Part shown: positions 11,859 through 25,333 of the stretch, piece after piece
Numbering within the stretch: the stretch's first letter is position 1
Layout: each line of letters starts with the position of its first letter
From: Megamerina dolium
Lineage: Eukaryota; Arthropoda; Insecta; Diptera; Megamerinidae
Direction: 5' to 3'
Length of the DNA: 64,000 nucleotides
Assembly (NCBI GenBank): GCA_963854835.1
Contig: OY978526.1
Coordinates: 90,179,846-90,243,845 of the forward strand
Notes under the pieces: generated by a model
Database searches by the model: none
What the model was told of the DNA's origin: nothing
What the model saw: only the letters and a program-made list of their open reading frames with translations
Translations under genes and position numbers: made by a program

Positions 11859-12480
11859 TACAAAACAAAGCCGATCAATAGAATATGTTTGGAGTGCTTA
11901 AAAACTCTACTCATTTGTATATAATCACGAATTTTTTAGCTGTAAATAACTTATATTGTAGGAGCAGAATTTACATATTTGATACATTGGACTTGAAATG
12001 AATAATCGCTCTGAAAAAGTAATATCACAATAATTAATCCATATTCAAACGATTAATTAATATAATTAGGTTGTCTTCTTGAACTTCAGGAAAGACGATG
12101 GTGTAAAGTAATGGTTCAAGTTGGATTTTCTACGACGTGCGAGTACCGAACATTGGCATAAAAAGTATTAAATATATTTTGATCGTTCCGATAAATCAAT
12201 GCACTGTGGTAATCAAGATGCACACAAAATATCTGTTGAAGCGTAGTAAGTCATTTATTCATTTAAGTTCCAATTTGGGCCAAATATGTCGGCTAATTGC
12301 ACACGAAGATTCCACCATCCACATCTAGAGTTAATTTTTTGTTTTCCAAACAAACCTGAGGATTCATCCCTACAGTTAGGCCCAATTTATGAAGGTAATA
12401 CTGAAGGATGTGGAGGCAAGCAATTTGAAACCAGCTTCATTAAGTTAAGATCAGGGATGTTCTTTCAGGAAGAGTTTTAA
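11859..12480. other. Unassigned DNA between a mariner and a LINE fragment
   Basis: No domain recognised. It is less AT-rich toward 12280-12480 and may be the decayed upstream part of the LINE that follows, but I cannot show that. Confidence 0.4.
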
Positions 12481-13612
12481 ATCTTATTTACGGATGGACG
12501 ATCATGGGTTTTGGAAATCGTTATTGTGGAACTAATCCATATTGTATATATTTTATAGCATTTGCTGTATATAATGTGTATTATAATGTGTACATATAAG
12601 TATTAGTCTACGTCATTTTATGAAAGCTCTCAAAAGTAGGAATAATAATATGCAAAAATAGTTTATATATATTTTTGATTATTATTATTTGACAGATGTA
12701 TCTATATACATATGTACGTATGTGGATATTTAACTGAATTATATCTATTTTATATATATCTTTCCCATCGTTGGGCGGAGAGATGCCCACTCTCGTATAA
12801 ATGCCCCAAATCTAAGGTGAAACAGCATATGCCGATAGATGCATGGCCGTGGAGGTGCACGGTTCTTAATATGCGAACTCAGAATACCCGCCAACCTTCT
12901 ATTTTAAGCTATGCTTCCTTTGGTAATCTGGCTCTACCAAGGGTGAGTTTTACTTCCAGACTACTCGCACGTCCCTTACATGCCAAAGGGCTCAAAAGAG
13001 TACGCATTTTTATCCACTCAGAGAGCCAAGCTGCCATCAAATCTGTCTCCTCATGGAAGTTCTCTTCCCAATTAGTCACCGAATGCTTCCTTTTCCCACA
13101 AAAATTTCCATGTGAAATATTGTCACAATATGTTGGGTGCCGGAGCACAACGTAATTGAGAGCAATGAAGTGGCGGACGAAAGAATAGAACCTACTAACG
13201 AGAGCTGGCTCGTCTTCTCCACTGACAGGCCCAGAACCTTTCTGCGGTATAAGCTGGGCATCGGCCAAAGCTGTGATAGAAAAACATTACCACGACAAAA
13301 ACCAAATACAATGGACAAATTTGAGAGGTATCTGCCAAGCGAAAACCCTCATCAGCTTTGATACAGCTTTTGATAGAATTAGTCTTAGTAGAACAAATCT
13401 ACAGCTAATAACCCACTATCTCTCAGGACATAACTGATTAAAGTAACACCTCCACCAAATAGGATTATCCTCTGACACGAAGTGTAGACTCTGTCTGGTG
13501 GAGGATGAAACATCGATGCATATCTTTTGCGAATGCCCATCCTTGGCCAGGTTTCGCCTCAAACACTTTCAACTGAGTTTCCCAACATCAGCTTGAATCA
13601 TCAAAAAATTCG
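12481..13612 (+). mobile_element. LINE fragment: RNase H domain and C-terminal zinc knuckle
   Basis: Plus-strand frames give LFTDGRS (start of an RNase H domain), VRIFIHSESQAAIKSVSSWK, VVWVPEHNVIESNEVADE with shifted frames (the W-V-P-G-H ... G-N-E-x-A-D block) and finally TKCRLCLVEDETSMHIFCEC, a Cys-Cys-His-Cys motif typical of LINE C-termini. Frames shift several times and about 250 AT-rich bases separate the first block from the rest, so it is a dead copy of a Jockey- or I-like element; clade not determined. Confidence 0.8.
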
Positions 13613-13868
13613 ACAAGATCAATTCTATCTTTCATTAAAAAGGTAGAGGAGATTCTAGTGTCGTAGACGGGCTTGGTGGTTACAAAAGACCTCGTATGGT
13701 CGCAGTGTCTGTAACACTTGTGGTTGGCCCTCATAGGTATCAGCCGTAGGGCTCATATCCGATAACAGACTTCAGTCTCGTTTCGCATGGTCCACTTGAT
13801 GAACAACGATTTTGTCCTTGCGCCAACGTCACACTCTTTTTTGATTGATTGATTGATCTCTCATCATT

Positions 13869-14255
13869 CATGTCCTTACATATGGTGCCGTAGGTTGGAC
13901 AATTTCCACCTCAGATAAGAGAATACTTGGGACATTCGAGAGAAAAGTTCTGCGCAAAATCTTTGAACCTATTTTCGTAGGTGGCAAGTATTGAATAGGG
14001 TACAACCATAAGCTGTATGAGCTGTATGAGCTGTATGCCGACACCGATATAGTAAGGCGCATTAAAATTCAGCGACTAGGTCATGTCGAGCGAATGGAAG
14101 AATACGCTCTGGCTAACAAGACACAAAAGAGGCAAACCTAACCTCGAGTCGAAAGACCAAGTACTGGAAAACTTCTTAGCGCTTAGAACCTCTAACTGGC
14201 GCCAGCTAGCAAAGAAAAGAGTTGTCTAGCGAAGTATGCTAGATTCTGCCTAAAT
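13869..14255 (+). mobile_element. LINE 3'-end fragment
   Basis: The plus strand reads YGAVGWTISTSDKRILGTFE, RKVLRKIFEPIFVGGKY, a stop, then NHKLYELYELYADTDIVRRI and KIQRLGHVERMEEYAL, and later TSNWRQLAKKRVV. This is the post-RT segment of an insect LINE. An extra GAGCTGTAT repeat (14011-14036) has expanded the LYELY motif. It resembles the minus-strand fragment at 60180-60935. Confidence 0.82.
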
Positions 14256-15866
14256 CGATTTTCGGTTGCAAGCAGACTTCAAAAAGGGCATAGCTCAATT
14301 TCTTTGATAATATGTCGTTATTTTTACTATTTTATTATCTTCAAAGAAAGGCAAACACTGTATACTAAGTGCCCGGACAGACTTTGCTAATCCATTGATT
14401 AGCGTAAATATCTTCAAATGAAATTATTTAAAAACTTCTAACGTTTTGATTCATTTTTATATCATTCCATTGATAACTTATATCTACCTTGTATACCAAA
14501 GTATGTGGGTATTCGATCACAATAGCAAATCATAAAATTAATGAAAATTAGTAAGAAGAGAAGAAAAATCATCATAATAATAAAATAAAACATGATGCAG
14601 ATCATTTTATATAATTTTATTTATGCATAAATCTTCTCAAAAAGGAGGGCGACTAAAGCAGACCGAATATCAAATAAGCATATAAAGTAACTGAAAAGCC
14701 AACCAGATGATGATGAAGAAGAAGACGAAAAAACAACAACAGCAACAATAAAACACGAGACTAAACTAAAGAAAAAAATAGAAACAACAGTAAAATAACG
14801 AATAGAATAAAATCATATATGCAGACAAAGAAACAAATAAACAAACAAACACAACACATAAAATGCAAATATTTCAAATGTTGCCAAGTTGCTAGTAAAA
14901 ATATTCTCGCCTTTCGGTTATTTGTGTGTATGTGTGTGTGTGTGTGTGTGTGTGGGTTTTTCGTTTTGTTTTTCTTATTTTTTATTATTTTTCCTTTTTA
15001 TTTTTGATGATTATTTTTATACATTTCCCTTTGCATTTATTACCAACAACCCCCACCTGCACATCAAAAAAAAACAAAAAATGAATAAAATGAAGAAAAA
15101 AGTTTCTAGTTAATATATAGGGATTCCACTGGGAGTTAAGTAGAAAAGTAAAAATTATACTTTATTTTAAATTTGGAGCAAATAATGTGCAAATGACCAA
15201 GTTACTTGCTTCTCCTTTTTCATCATCAGTATTCGTATAAGAGCGTAATAACATGTAAGTGTTATGTGTATTCACTTGTATACGAGTATATGTATGTATA
15301 TCTACATACATACATATATTTATAATAGTATATACGATATGCATGTGTATGAGCCATCATCATCATCAGTAGGAGAAAACCCCTTTCATATTCATACTAC
15401 TTAGTCTGCCTCCTTTTTATCTATCTTTCAGTCTAACTGTGTGCAATCCCAGTTAAGGATATTATTAACTTTGATGTGTTGCTATGAACATTATTTCAGG
15501 ATAATTCAAAAGTATAACTTTATAGTGTTTCCTTGCGTTGGTTGCGTTTATGATGAAGATGAAGAATTCATAAAAATGATAATAACGAGTTGTGATCATA
15601 ATGAGATTAATTTATTAAAATAATTTCATTATTAGATTTTGAGCCAAAAAGATTATAGGGCATAGAATCACGAACAAGTTGTAAGTAATAAGTCATTATA
15701 CTCATACATGTATGTACGTAGGTATTTATAAGTAGCGAAATTCTGAATATTAAAAATAGTAATAATTATAAAATTAATTATTATTATTATTACCATCATT
15801 ATCATCATCATCATCATCAACATTATGATCATCAGTCTTGTTTTGTTACGAGAATCAATTTTGACA
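14256..15866. other. AT-rich non-coding DNA with microsatellites
   Basis: No gene seen. It includes (GT)n at about 14928-14954 and a compound ATT/ATC tract at about 15775-15820. Confidence 0.65.
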
Positions 15867-15868
15867 TA

Positions 15869-17010
15869 CGAGGGCGGTCCCAAAACTACCCGACCTGACA
15901 TATACGTATATGGCGGCTGAAGTAGTGGCAACCTTATGAAACATATGTTTTAAGTTTGAAGGCACCACGTTGTTTAGTATTTTTTTTTTTTTTTTGAGCC
16001 ATCGAAAGTTAACGACCTCAGTGAATTTGTGAATATCGAAAAATTGGTCACCGTTATGTAATTCAATACTTTCATTTGAAATGTCTCCATGTCCAACGAA
16101 TATTAAAGCCGAACTGCTCCTTCGTTTACGACCATAAAATATTGGGTGGCAGAGTAGTGGTCGACCAATTGAGGTGACCACGTCAGAAACGGTTAAGAAA
16201 ATCCACAAAATGGTATTGGATCATCGCCGGCTGAAGGTGCGTGAGCTACAGGCATTTCAAAAAGTGCTGTACATCGTATATTGACCGAAAATTTGGAGAT
16301 GAAAAAGCTGTGTGCAAGATGGGTGCCGCGTTTGCTCACAATAGAACAAAAACAACGTCGTGAAGATGTTTCTATAGTGTGTTTGGCGATGTTTCACAGT
16401 AATAAATTCGAGCTTTTGCATCGATTCCTTAACCATGGATGAGACATGGGTCCACGTCCACCACTTCACATCTGAGACAAAGGAGAAGTCAGAACAGTTG
16501 ACTGAAAAGGGAGAATCATGTCCAAAGAAGGCGAAGACAATTCCATCAACGGCGAGTATTATGCTAATTTGTTGCAGCATTCAAGTGATGAAATTAAAGA
16601 AAGAAGTCCGCATTCGGCGAAAAGGAAAGTGTTTTTTCTTCAAGATAATGCACCTGTTCCCACATCCTCTATTGCGATGGCCAAAATCAATGAGTTAAAT
16701 TTCGAATTGCTTCAGCACGCACCTTATTCGCACCAGATTTAGCTCCTTCGGATTATTTTCTATTTCCAAATTTGAAAAAAAAAATTGCTTGGTGGTAGAA
16801 GATTTGCAAACAATGAAGAGGTGGAGCCGGCGGTAGATGGCTATTTTAATGAACTAGACAGTTCATACTATAAAAAGGGTATCGAAGCTATAGAATATCG
16901 CTGGGGAAAGTGTATAGAGCTAAAAGGAATTATATTGAGAAATAAAGAAAAATTTTCCCAAATTTGTTGTGTTTTCCTTGTTAGGTCGGGTAGTTCTGGA
17001 ACCACCCTCG
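15869..17010 (+). mobile_element. Mariner family A, copy 2 (both ends, pseudogenised)
   Basis: Flanking TA dinucleotides at 15867-15868 and 17011-17012 bound matching ends CGAGGGCGGTCCCAAAACTA and its inverted partner. Frames contain VYIEIVIGP-like decay, then MDETWVHVHHFTSETKEKSE with an extra VH insertion, FLQDNAPVPTSSIAMAKINE and APYSHQI with a frameshift before APSDYFLF, then LGGRRFANNEEVEPAVDGYF. At 1142 bp it is nearly full length but has several frameshifts and no intact transposase. Confidence 0.9.
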
Positions 17011-17012
17011 TA

Positions 17013-17948
17013 TGTATGCACATATGTATCGGTAGCTAGTTACTTATAAGCATTATACATATATACATATAATCGGATTACAACGGTATAAATAAGGTAT
17101 AAGAAACTTCATTTTACCATTTTGGACAACTACGCATTACCACCAACTATTTACAGAAGAAAATACCTCAACTATAACTATGAGTGTATGTGTAAAATAA
17201 ATTGAAGAAATTTTTATGAGAACTCTATAACGTAATCAGTGGGTATGCGTGTGTGTGTGTTTGTTGTTTATTTTGTTTCGATCTTCATTTCAATAAATTT
17301 CGATTTTTGTGACTCATTCAAATGTATTATAAAGTATAAATCTGCCATTGAGACGATGCTACGTTGTGAAAGAAAAAAAGAAAACCAAATTACATGGGTT
17401 AAATTATTTCCAAAGGAATCATATTTGAAAGTAACTGCAAATTTGAGATAACTACTTTATGATATGTATAGCTTTAAACTACATAATATTATATTATATG
17501 CTATATTACTCTATTATACAATAGTTAGAATATGTTTTGCACAATTTTTTGACCCTTACATTAATCTGTAGAATAGGTGATGATTTCTAAAGATATTCCT
17601 AATCCATGTTAATTCGAAAATTATTAATAAAAGCATAATTTGCAATATAGAAGAAAAAATATCTAACTAGCTTACTATGTTGCTTGGGTGATATCCAAAC
17701 GTACCCACCATCCATACAAAATGAATAGCCGCCATAGTCAGTTCTTTACTCCAAGAGGTTCATTCCACCTGATTAAAAGCAAATATTCGCTTGCCATAAT
17801 TGTCATTAGCTTAGAATTTATACAAGGCGAGTATAATTAATACATATATCAAGGATGAATTGAACAAAAATATGGATTATTTAGCCATATAACACTGTAG
17901 CACACTGTAGAAGCACAATACTTAAATAGCCATTGAGATCAAGGTTTA
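17013..17948. other. AT-rich non-coding DNA
   Basis: No gene or recognisable element seen. Confidence 0.6.
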
Positions 17949-18552
17949 TAGCCCTGACAGACGTCAGCGTTAATCCGGATTAACGATTTAATTCGAATTA
18001 ACTGCAGCTAATTCGCATTAACTATAATAGCCTAGACAGACGGCAGCCTAATTCCGGATTACCGATTTAATTCGAATTAACACGGGCATTCCCTTCAGCT
18101 AATCCGAATTAACTCTACGAGCTAATTCCCATAATTAAAGAGGATTAGAGCAATTTTCGATGGCAACACTGCTGAAAAATGTCTATTGTGAATTTTTCTC
18201 GATCCATTTTACAAAATATTAGGTGTGTTCGCTAACAAAAAACTTTCAAGAATTGTTAACATTTTTCGACATGAAAAGCGTTGGCGAAAAAATAAATCCA
18301 GCTGTCAATTATGAACTGTGAATGTCAATTTATAAGTTTCTGATAGTTTTCAGTTCACGTACTTCTTGTAGATTTTCTCATATGGAGAGTGACAGATGAC
18401 AGAAATTGATAGTAATATAAGTGAGCAGACCTAATAAAACAGCAATCAGCCGTATAGTTAATCCGCAATACTGCCGTCTGTCAGATTAATATTTTATTCG
18501 GATTAAGCGCGCCGTTAATCCGGATTAACTCTGCCATTTGTCTAGGCTATTA
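17949..18552. mobile_element. MITE-like inverted-repeat element with palindromic subterminal motifs
   Basis: The core 18025-18552 has inverted ends TAATAGCCTAGACAGACGGC and TAATAGCCTAGACAAATGGC. Just inside both ends lie repeated GGATTAA motifs, including TTAATCCGGATTAA and TTAATTCGAATTAA palindromes. An extra partial copy of the left end (TATAGCCCTGACAGACG) lies about 75 bases upstream at 17952. It has no coding capacity. This fits a non-autonomous DNA transposon; the superfamily is unknown to me. Confidence 0.75.
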
Positions 18553-18589
18553 GTGATACTTTCAATGTCGTCTTGTAAATACCACTTCA

Positions 18590-19440
18590 TATGCTAATGT
18601 CAAAAACACTGAAACACACTTTCCAAATAGTCACAATAGGAGAATTTATATGCAGGTGCGGTGAAGACTTAGAGGTTTCTTTGACTTTATTCATCAACAT
18701 AGTCTCCTTCAAGAGCGATAAAATTATTCCAATGCTTCTCTCACATTTCGATAACTTTCTTGTAGAACAATTCATCTTTGACCTCAAAATACGCCTCTGT
18801 TTCGGTGATCACCTCTTTATTAGATCCAAATCTCTTTTCCCTGCAAGCGGTATGTGAACAAGTAAAAGTCGTTGGCACCCAAATCTGACAAATACAATGG
18901 TGCTGAAGCAATTCAAAGTGTAATTCGTGCAATTTAGCCATTTTAGCTATCGATTTGTGGCACGGTGAAAAAGCACTTATTTTCTTCTTCATACAGAGGG
19001 CCGATTTTTCACGATTTCCTCCTTCAAATGCAAAAATTGAACCATATAGCGTTCGCAACTGATGTTCGATGAACAAAATTGCATGCTCATCCCAAAATAT
19101 GAACGTCATAACGTTGCCAGCCGATTTTTGGTCACTTGAAGTTTTCCAGCTTCTGTTCACTCAGCTGACTGTCGCTTTAACTCTGGTGTGTAATGGTGGA
19201 TTCACGTTTCGTCCATTATTACGTACCGATGCAAAAAGTTCTACATCTCCCCGAAATAGCTCCAATCCAATAGTTCTCAGAATTGTTGCTTTTTGTTGTT
19301 ATTGTTGTTTGTTCTTTTTAGTCAGCTGTGAGCAAAGGAGGCACCCGTTTCTAAAATAGCTTCCTCATGAACAAAATTGTATGCAAAATAAAGCCGATAT
19401 GTTCCTTCGCTTTCCTTTCACTGTACGGTTAGTGTCTGCG
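18590..19440 (-). mobile_element. Irritans/Himar-like mariner remnant
   Basis: Minus-strand translation gives DQKSAGNVMTFIFWDEHAIL (family consensus K-S-A-G-K-V-M-A-x-x-F-W-D), CHKSIAKMAKLHELHFELLQ and KRFGSNKEVITETEAYFEVK followed by a decayed C-terminus. The second catalytic Asp region is lost and frames shift. It differs from families A-D. The ends are not recognisable, so the limits are approximate. Confidence 0.75.
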
Positions 19441-19470
19441 CCAGAGTACGTAACGTACACTACCTGCGTA

Positions 19471-19810
19471 CATGTTTAAATTATTTTTACATATTAAGAG
19501 AGTTGGCAACTCAATTTTTGTTGACGGTCATTCTTCTTCTTCTCTGATTAATTTTAATTATTCTTCTCACGTATCCAGCATGCGACGAAATTTTGTTTTT
19601 CCGAATATCTCTATTCTATGACGTGTTTTTATAATAATAAATAAAAAGTGTTAATTTTTCAACTTTAATTAAAATCACGAAGTTTTATTGGTGAACTTCA
19701 ACGATCTCGCAGCCCTCTCGTATCTCACAACAGCAACCTCATTCATCACCAGGCAGCCAACACCACCGTAGCAGCTCACCGGCATTTCCGCTCCGTCTCT
19801 TCAGTTAGCG
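19471..19810 (+). mobile_element. Possible LTR retrotransposon end (LTR plus leader)
   Basis: The stretch starts TGTTTAAATTATTTTTACAT, carries an AATAAATAAAAAG poly(A)-like signal, and is followed by TTATTGGTGAACTTCAACGA, which resembles the primer-binding region after BEL- or gypsy-type LTRs. There is no coding sequence and no second LTR in the window, so this is a weak suggestion only. Confidence 0.25.
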
Positions 19811-19838
19811 AAAACGATTTTGTCGAATTTTTTGTGTC

Positions 19839-19870
19839 ACCACTTCACCACTTCACCACTTCACCACTTC
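19839..19870. repeat. Minisatellite ACCACTTC x4
   Basis: Four perfect tandem copies of the 8-mer ACCACTTC, just downstream of the possible LTR leader. Confidence 0.9.
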
Positions 19871-20990
19871 AAAGTCCCTATAAAACACTTATCAAGCCAA
19901 ATCACAAAAGGTTCATTACTAAAACCACTGTAATTGTGAAATGAATTTTGTCATTCTGACAGAAGATTGGCTCTCCCTAAAAATCATATGGATTTTTGAT
20001 TACTAGCGCCAACTTCAACCGATGTATTATTGTTACGGAATTTATGTGAGATTTTAGTACAAACATATCTGGGATTTTCAAACATTTTGCTGTCTTTTAA
20101 TAATTCTATTCTATTATGGTCACGTGTCTTATATAATTTTAAGACTTGCATGATTATTGTAGAAATGACACAAAAGTAAATTTCTATACTTCTATACGAT
20201 GCTTTTAGCAGGTATTAGATGCTTCCTACATTTAATTCGAACTTCAAGATGTTTTTTTTTTGTACAAAATAGTATGGCAAGTGAGTCAATGTTAACTTCA
20301 ACAAAAAGAAAGCAAAGCAAAGTTCAATTAAGTCAAATCATCGGTACACCACTACCATGCTGGTTATTTTAAGCAAGCAAATAAGCAACTACCTACCTGC
20401 CTGCCTACCTGCCTGCATTTTTCGTTTCACAAACTTTATTCCTATGAGTTTTTGCAAAATGTAAAGATTTCCTTTTGCCTTCAAATCTATTAAGATTTTT
20501 GTGCTATCTAGTTCTACTCAATGTTATGTTTCGTAAGAAAATTTCAATATGCATAAATCCATTTACATATATGTACATATGTATTAGAAATAGTTGAATA
20601 CACATTTGTTTCTTATAAAATAACAACTTTTCTACTTTTATTCGTCCACATATATATCGTACATATATGTGTATATACAATGTACCTTATATAACTAAGG
20701 ACATATACTCGTATATTGAGAGCAAAAAAAGAAAAATAAGACGATCAAAATAAAGAAAATCTTATTCATATTCAATTTCACAAGAAAATGCATAAATTTG
20801 TTTTATACAAAAGTTATAACTATATCTATGTATGTATATATATTATAACCTACAAATAAATTTATGTAGATTCACATATAGGAGGAATATATATACACGT
20901 ACATATACATGTATACATACATATAATAGATAAAATAGTTGGTACATACCCAGGTGCAATAAATCGATTATTTTGTTAATATTGTACAAC
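19871..20990. other. AT-rich non-coding DNA
   Basis: No gene seen. A CTAC/CTGC tetranucleotide tract lies at about 20390-20416. Confidence 0.65.
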
Positions 20991-23224
20991 ATACACATAC
21001 ACACACACACACATACACATGCTAATATACATGTGCATATATATTTAAGTAGATATATGCATATGCATATATGTATGTACATTTATGTATGGGTAGTTGT
21101 AAATTGTATAGTGTCGAATGATGATGATATACGCGAAACGAAAGTCATTATGCGCGACTGGCTGCTTTTGTTCTTTTTGCGAATGCACACACACACACTA
21201 AAATATATATATATATATGCCGACATAGATGTATGTGTACAAATAAACCGACACAAAACACACTTCACTCATACTCGTAGGTATGTACGAATAGAAAGAT
21301 ACATAGATAGACACGGTTGCGCGCAAATTATATTATTGTATTTGCATCATTACATATTTGCTTGAACATCATCATCATCATCATCTCCAGATTTTCCAGT
21401 AGCAGTAGCAACATCATCATCATCATAATTATTATCATTATGAGTATTATTATAATAATAATAATAATTATTATTATTATTATTGTCGTTGTCGTTGATG
21501 TTGTCAACAGTAGCAGCATCACCGCCACCACCATCACCATCACCATGAATTACACTAATAAAAACATCAAATAAATTCCACAAATTTTCATACAAATATA
21601 TTTATGTACGAGTATGTGTGTATATGTGCAACTTGTAACAAATAAATAAATGACAAAATGAATGACTGACAGACTGAGTAACAACCGAATATAAAGGAAT
21701 GCATTGTATTCATATTATGTATATAAACATACATATGTATATAAACATGTATATGAGTAATTGCATGAATGAATCAAATTGAGAAGTAAAGTTGTTAACG
21801 CAATTTTCATATGCGTATATATACAAATGTTGTGTACAAAAAAAAAAAAAATATATCACACATACAACACAACACACAACACATAAATACATTTTATCCG
21901 GTTACATTTTTATGATTATTGTTTTCTTTTGTTGCCGCCGCCACTGCGGCTGCTACTGCTGTCGCTGTTGCTGTTGTTGGTGCTGTTTTATTACATGAGT
22001 GCACATATTCATAAATATATTTGTCGCGTAACGAGTATATGTAAAGTAAATGCATGCATATATATCATAATACTTATATCCGTAACACAATACGGAAACA
22101 TTATGAGAGTATTTATTTGTAATGCACTTTAAATTAAATTTCAAACATAACAGAGTACCTTCTATTCATTTTGCGACAATGATGCTTGTAGTAGTAACAC
22201 CATCATCATCATCATCATCATCATCATTATCATCATACACATACATACCTGTACATGTAGTGAAAGTATAATGAAATGAAAAAAAAAAAAACGAAGAAGT
22301 AGAAGAAAATATCTGTAAAACTCCAATAAACTTGCATACTCATACTAAAACTTCTTTGCACATATCACATACATTTATAAATATACCACAGTATGTACAC
22401 ACACTAATGGACTTTTCTTTCATGCTAACAGCGCTTTAATTCACTTTTCATACATTTCACACTACCCTAAACACATGTAGTATGTATGATACTATACATA
22501 TGTACATGCACAACACATACACGTACATATACTGATATTTTTATATATTTTTCTTTGTTTTTTTACCATTGCTGGTGCTGCTTTTTGTCGCAGTTTGTTA
22601 ACGGTGGTGATGGCAATGGTGCTGATGATGTTGTTGTTGTTATTGTTGTTGTAATTAAATTAAAATATTATTACAGTGTGAACGTGTCGCACAAAAACAA
22701 AACTTTAGCTGATGAAAAGATAAAAATACCCAGCGCACATATACACGCACACACACAGAATGAACGGTATCCGTATCCGTGGTAGTGGTAGTAGTAGTAG
22801 TAGAACCGCAGGATAAAATAGTCGTTACAACAACAACAACAACAGCAAGTACACATAAAAACACCAAATAGCAGCAGTAGCAGCATTGAATATAATAAGA
22901 CGATTGTGGAATAGGTGGTGGTGTCGGTGGTGGTGCTACTGTTGATGATGATGTGGCGTATCGTTAATGACAACGACGACGACGATGACGATGACGACGA
23001 TGACGACGATGTTGTCGGAATTATCAACAGAAATGTAAATAATTATCTCATGAAATAAAACAACAACAACAACAACAGCAACAGGAAGAGCAACAGAGGT
23101 ATCATCAAAAGCACACATATTCACATCATATCCACAAGCGCATACACACTCACACATAAATACAATTATAAAAGAGGAAAAATTAAAGAACAAAATATAT
23201 ATGATAGCAAGAGCAAGAGCAAAT

Positions 23225-23255
<31 letters not shown>

Positions 23256-25294
23256 AAATGAATAAAACCAGAGAAAAAAATAAAACAATTTTTAATTGAC
23301 GATATTGTACTACATATGCATAATACTACTATTATAGTACATATGAATATGGATTGGACGAGCACGCATCGATATGTACATTCACTTACTCGCTCGTATA
23401 TATTAACGTATTCACATCAATTTGCCCAAACTTCGTTTTGAACTCATAAACACTCAGTCACTCACACATACACACACACACACACATATACATGCATCGT
23501 GTCTAGGGAATTGCCCTAGTATCCTTAAATGCAAGCAAAATGTTGCTGTTGTTGTTGTTGTTGTTGTTGATATTGTAACTATATTGATGCTACTACTGTT
23601 GATGATGCTACTACTACTGCTGCTGCTGCTACTACTCTTGCAATTGTGTCGTGCTGTTGTGGCTACTGTTGATGACGATGATGTTGCCGTTGCTTTTGCT
23701 TGCTATTATTGTTGTTGTTGTTGTTGTTGCTACTGCTGCACTGCACTGTATGTGTGCAAGATAACAAGTCAACAACAACTACGACAACAATATTATTTCA
23801 TTATAAAAAGAACAAAACCAACAAAAGAAACAAGAACAACACAAGGAGACGAGAAAAAAAAAACAGTTACAAATAATGACCAGAAAAAAAAAATTGAATG
23901 TAATAATAAACGTAAAACTATTACGAAATCTGATAATGGTCCACCGCTGGCTACGACGTTCCGAACAAACTGATTGTAAACGTTTTTATGCCGTACAGGA
24001 TATACCCACAAAACATACTCTAACGGATATGGAATGCACATATATATATATGTATGTTTATGACGAGTAAAAAAAAATAGAAAACGAGCGAATAAATATC
24101 GACGAGCGTACCACCGAGCAGGCAAAACAAGCGAACGCGTACGAATGAGCGTTGGGAATGAACACATGTAACGAGCGCACAGTGCTATATTGTAACACTG
24201 CTACTGCAACTGTTCCAGCCAAAATCTTGTCGTCGGATCGAGTCGAGTCGTTGTCGACTCGAATCAAGTCGAGTGGGGTATGATAACAAATAAGCACATA
24301 CATACACACACACACATACACATGCGTATCAAATATAAAATAACAATCACAACAACGACGAGACGACAACGACAACAACAACAACAACGACAACGACGAT
24401 GTATTCCTAGATACCTAACTTTATGGCCAACATGCCTCCCGATATTAATTTCACGAATGAACAACCCTTGAACAACCGTTACTATAATACGTGACTCGAT
24501 AATATTGTATTATGTGTGTATACATGTGTATGCGTATGTATGTGTATGTGTAGTTATATGCTTTATACTATTGCACAGCATCCGCGTGAGAGCCATCAAT
24601 GATTCCAATGAGTAAATGAATGCGTACGTGTATGTAGGATGTGTGTGTGTGCGTGAGTGTGTGTGTGTGCCAAAAAATCTTGTAATCAAATCTACAACAG
24701 CAACAACAACAACAACATTACGACGAGTCACATAGCATTTTGGAGAAATTACAAAATTCACTCTCTCTCTCTCTCGCCCTAACTCTCTCTCTCTGCTCCT
24801 TATCATTACAATACTATAGAATTCACATCACTTTCTCTTACAAATATACATTTCCGTTCGCTCTAACTCTCTCTCTCTCTCATTTACTCTCTCGAAATAT
24901 GTAAAGATGTGTGCATGTGTGTGTGTGTGTGTGTGTGTGCATTCCATAAAATGTTTTTCTAGTGGTTTTTCAATGTTGTCGCTATAGTAAGTAGTACGAG
25001 CGTATGTATGTATATGTTGTCGTTATTACCTTCGTGAATCGTTTGCAATACCTCTGCTCTCACACTTTCAATTTCTCTTTCTCTCTCTCTCACGGAATGC
25101 TCACTCTCACAAATATTGACGCCCCCCCATGGCGATTCTAAATCCATACAAATTTCTATGCGGTTTATGTATGTATGTGTGTCCATGAGATTTTCCCTTT
25201 TGCTGATGCTGATGCTGCTGTTGCTGCTGCTACTTTGGCTTCTTATTCATCTTCTCGATTTCCTCTATATTTCCCAAAGGTGCATTTTATTGTT

Positions 25295-25333
<39 letters not shown>

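Noticed and set aside
12909..13268. 119-residue minus-strand open frame
   Set aside because: It is the antisense of the LINE RNase H region, which is the recognisable strand.
23220..23260. Regular (CAA)n and similar arrays as a CRISPR-like repeat array
   Set aside because: They are pure microsatellites without unique spacers, in a eukaryotic setting.
23422..23973. 183-residue open frame
   Set aside because: Built from TTG/CTG repeats and low-complexity sequence; no domain and no splice or homology support.
24220..24275. GTCGAGTCG palindromic cluster as a regulatory operator
   Set aside because: Short, imperfect and in a microsatellite block; no partner gene nearby.
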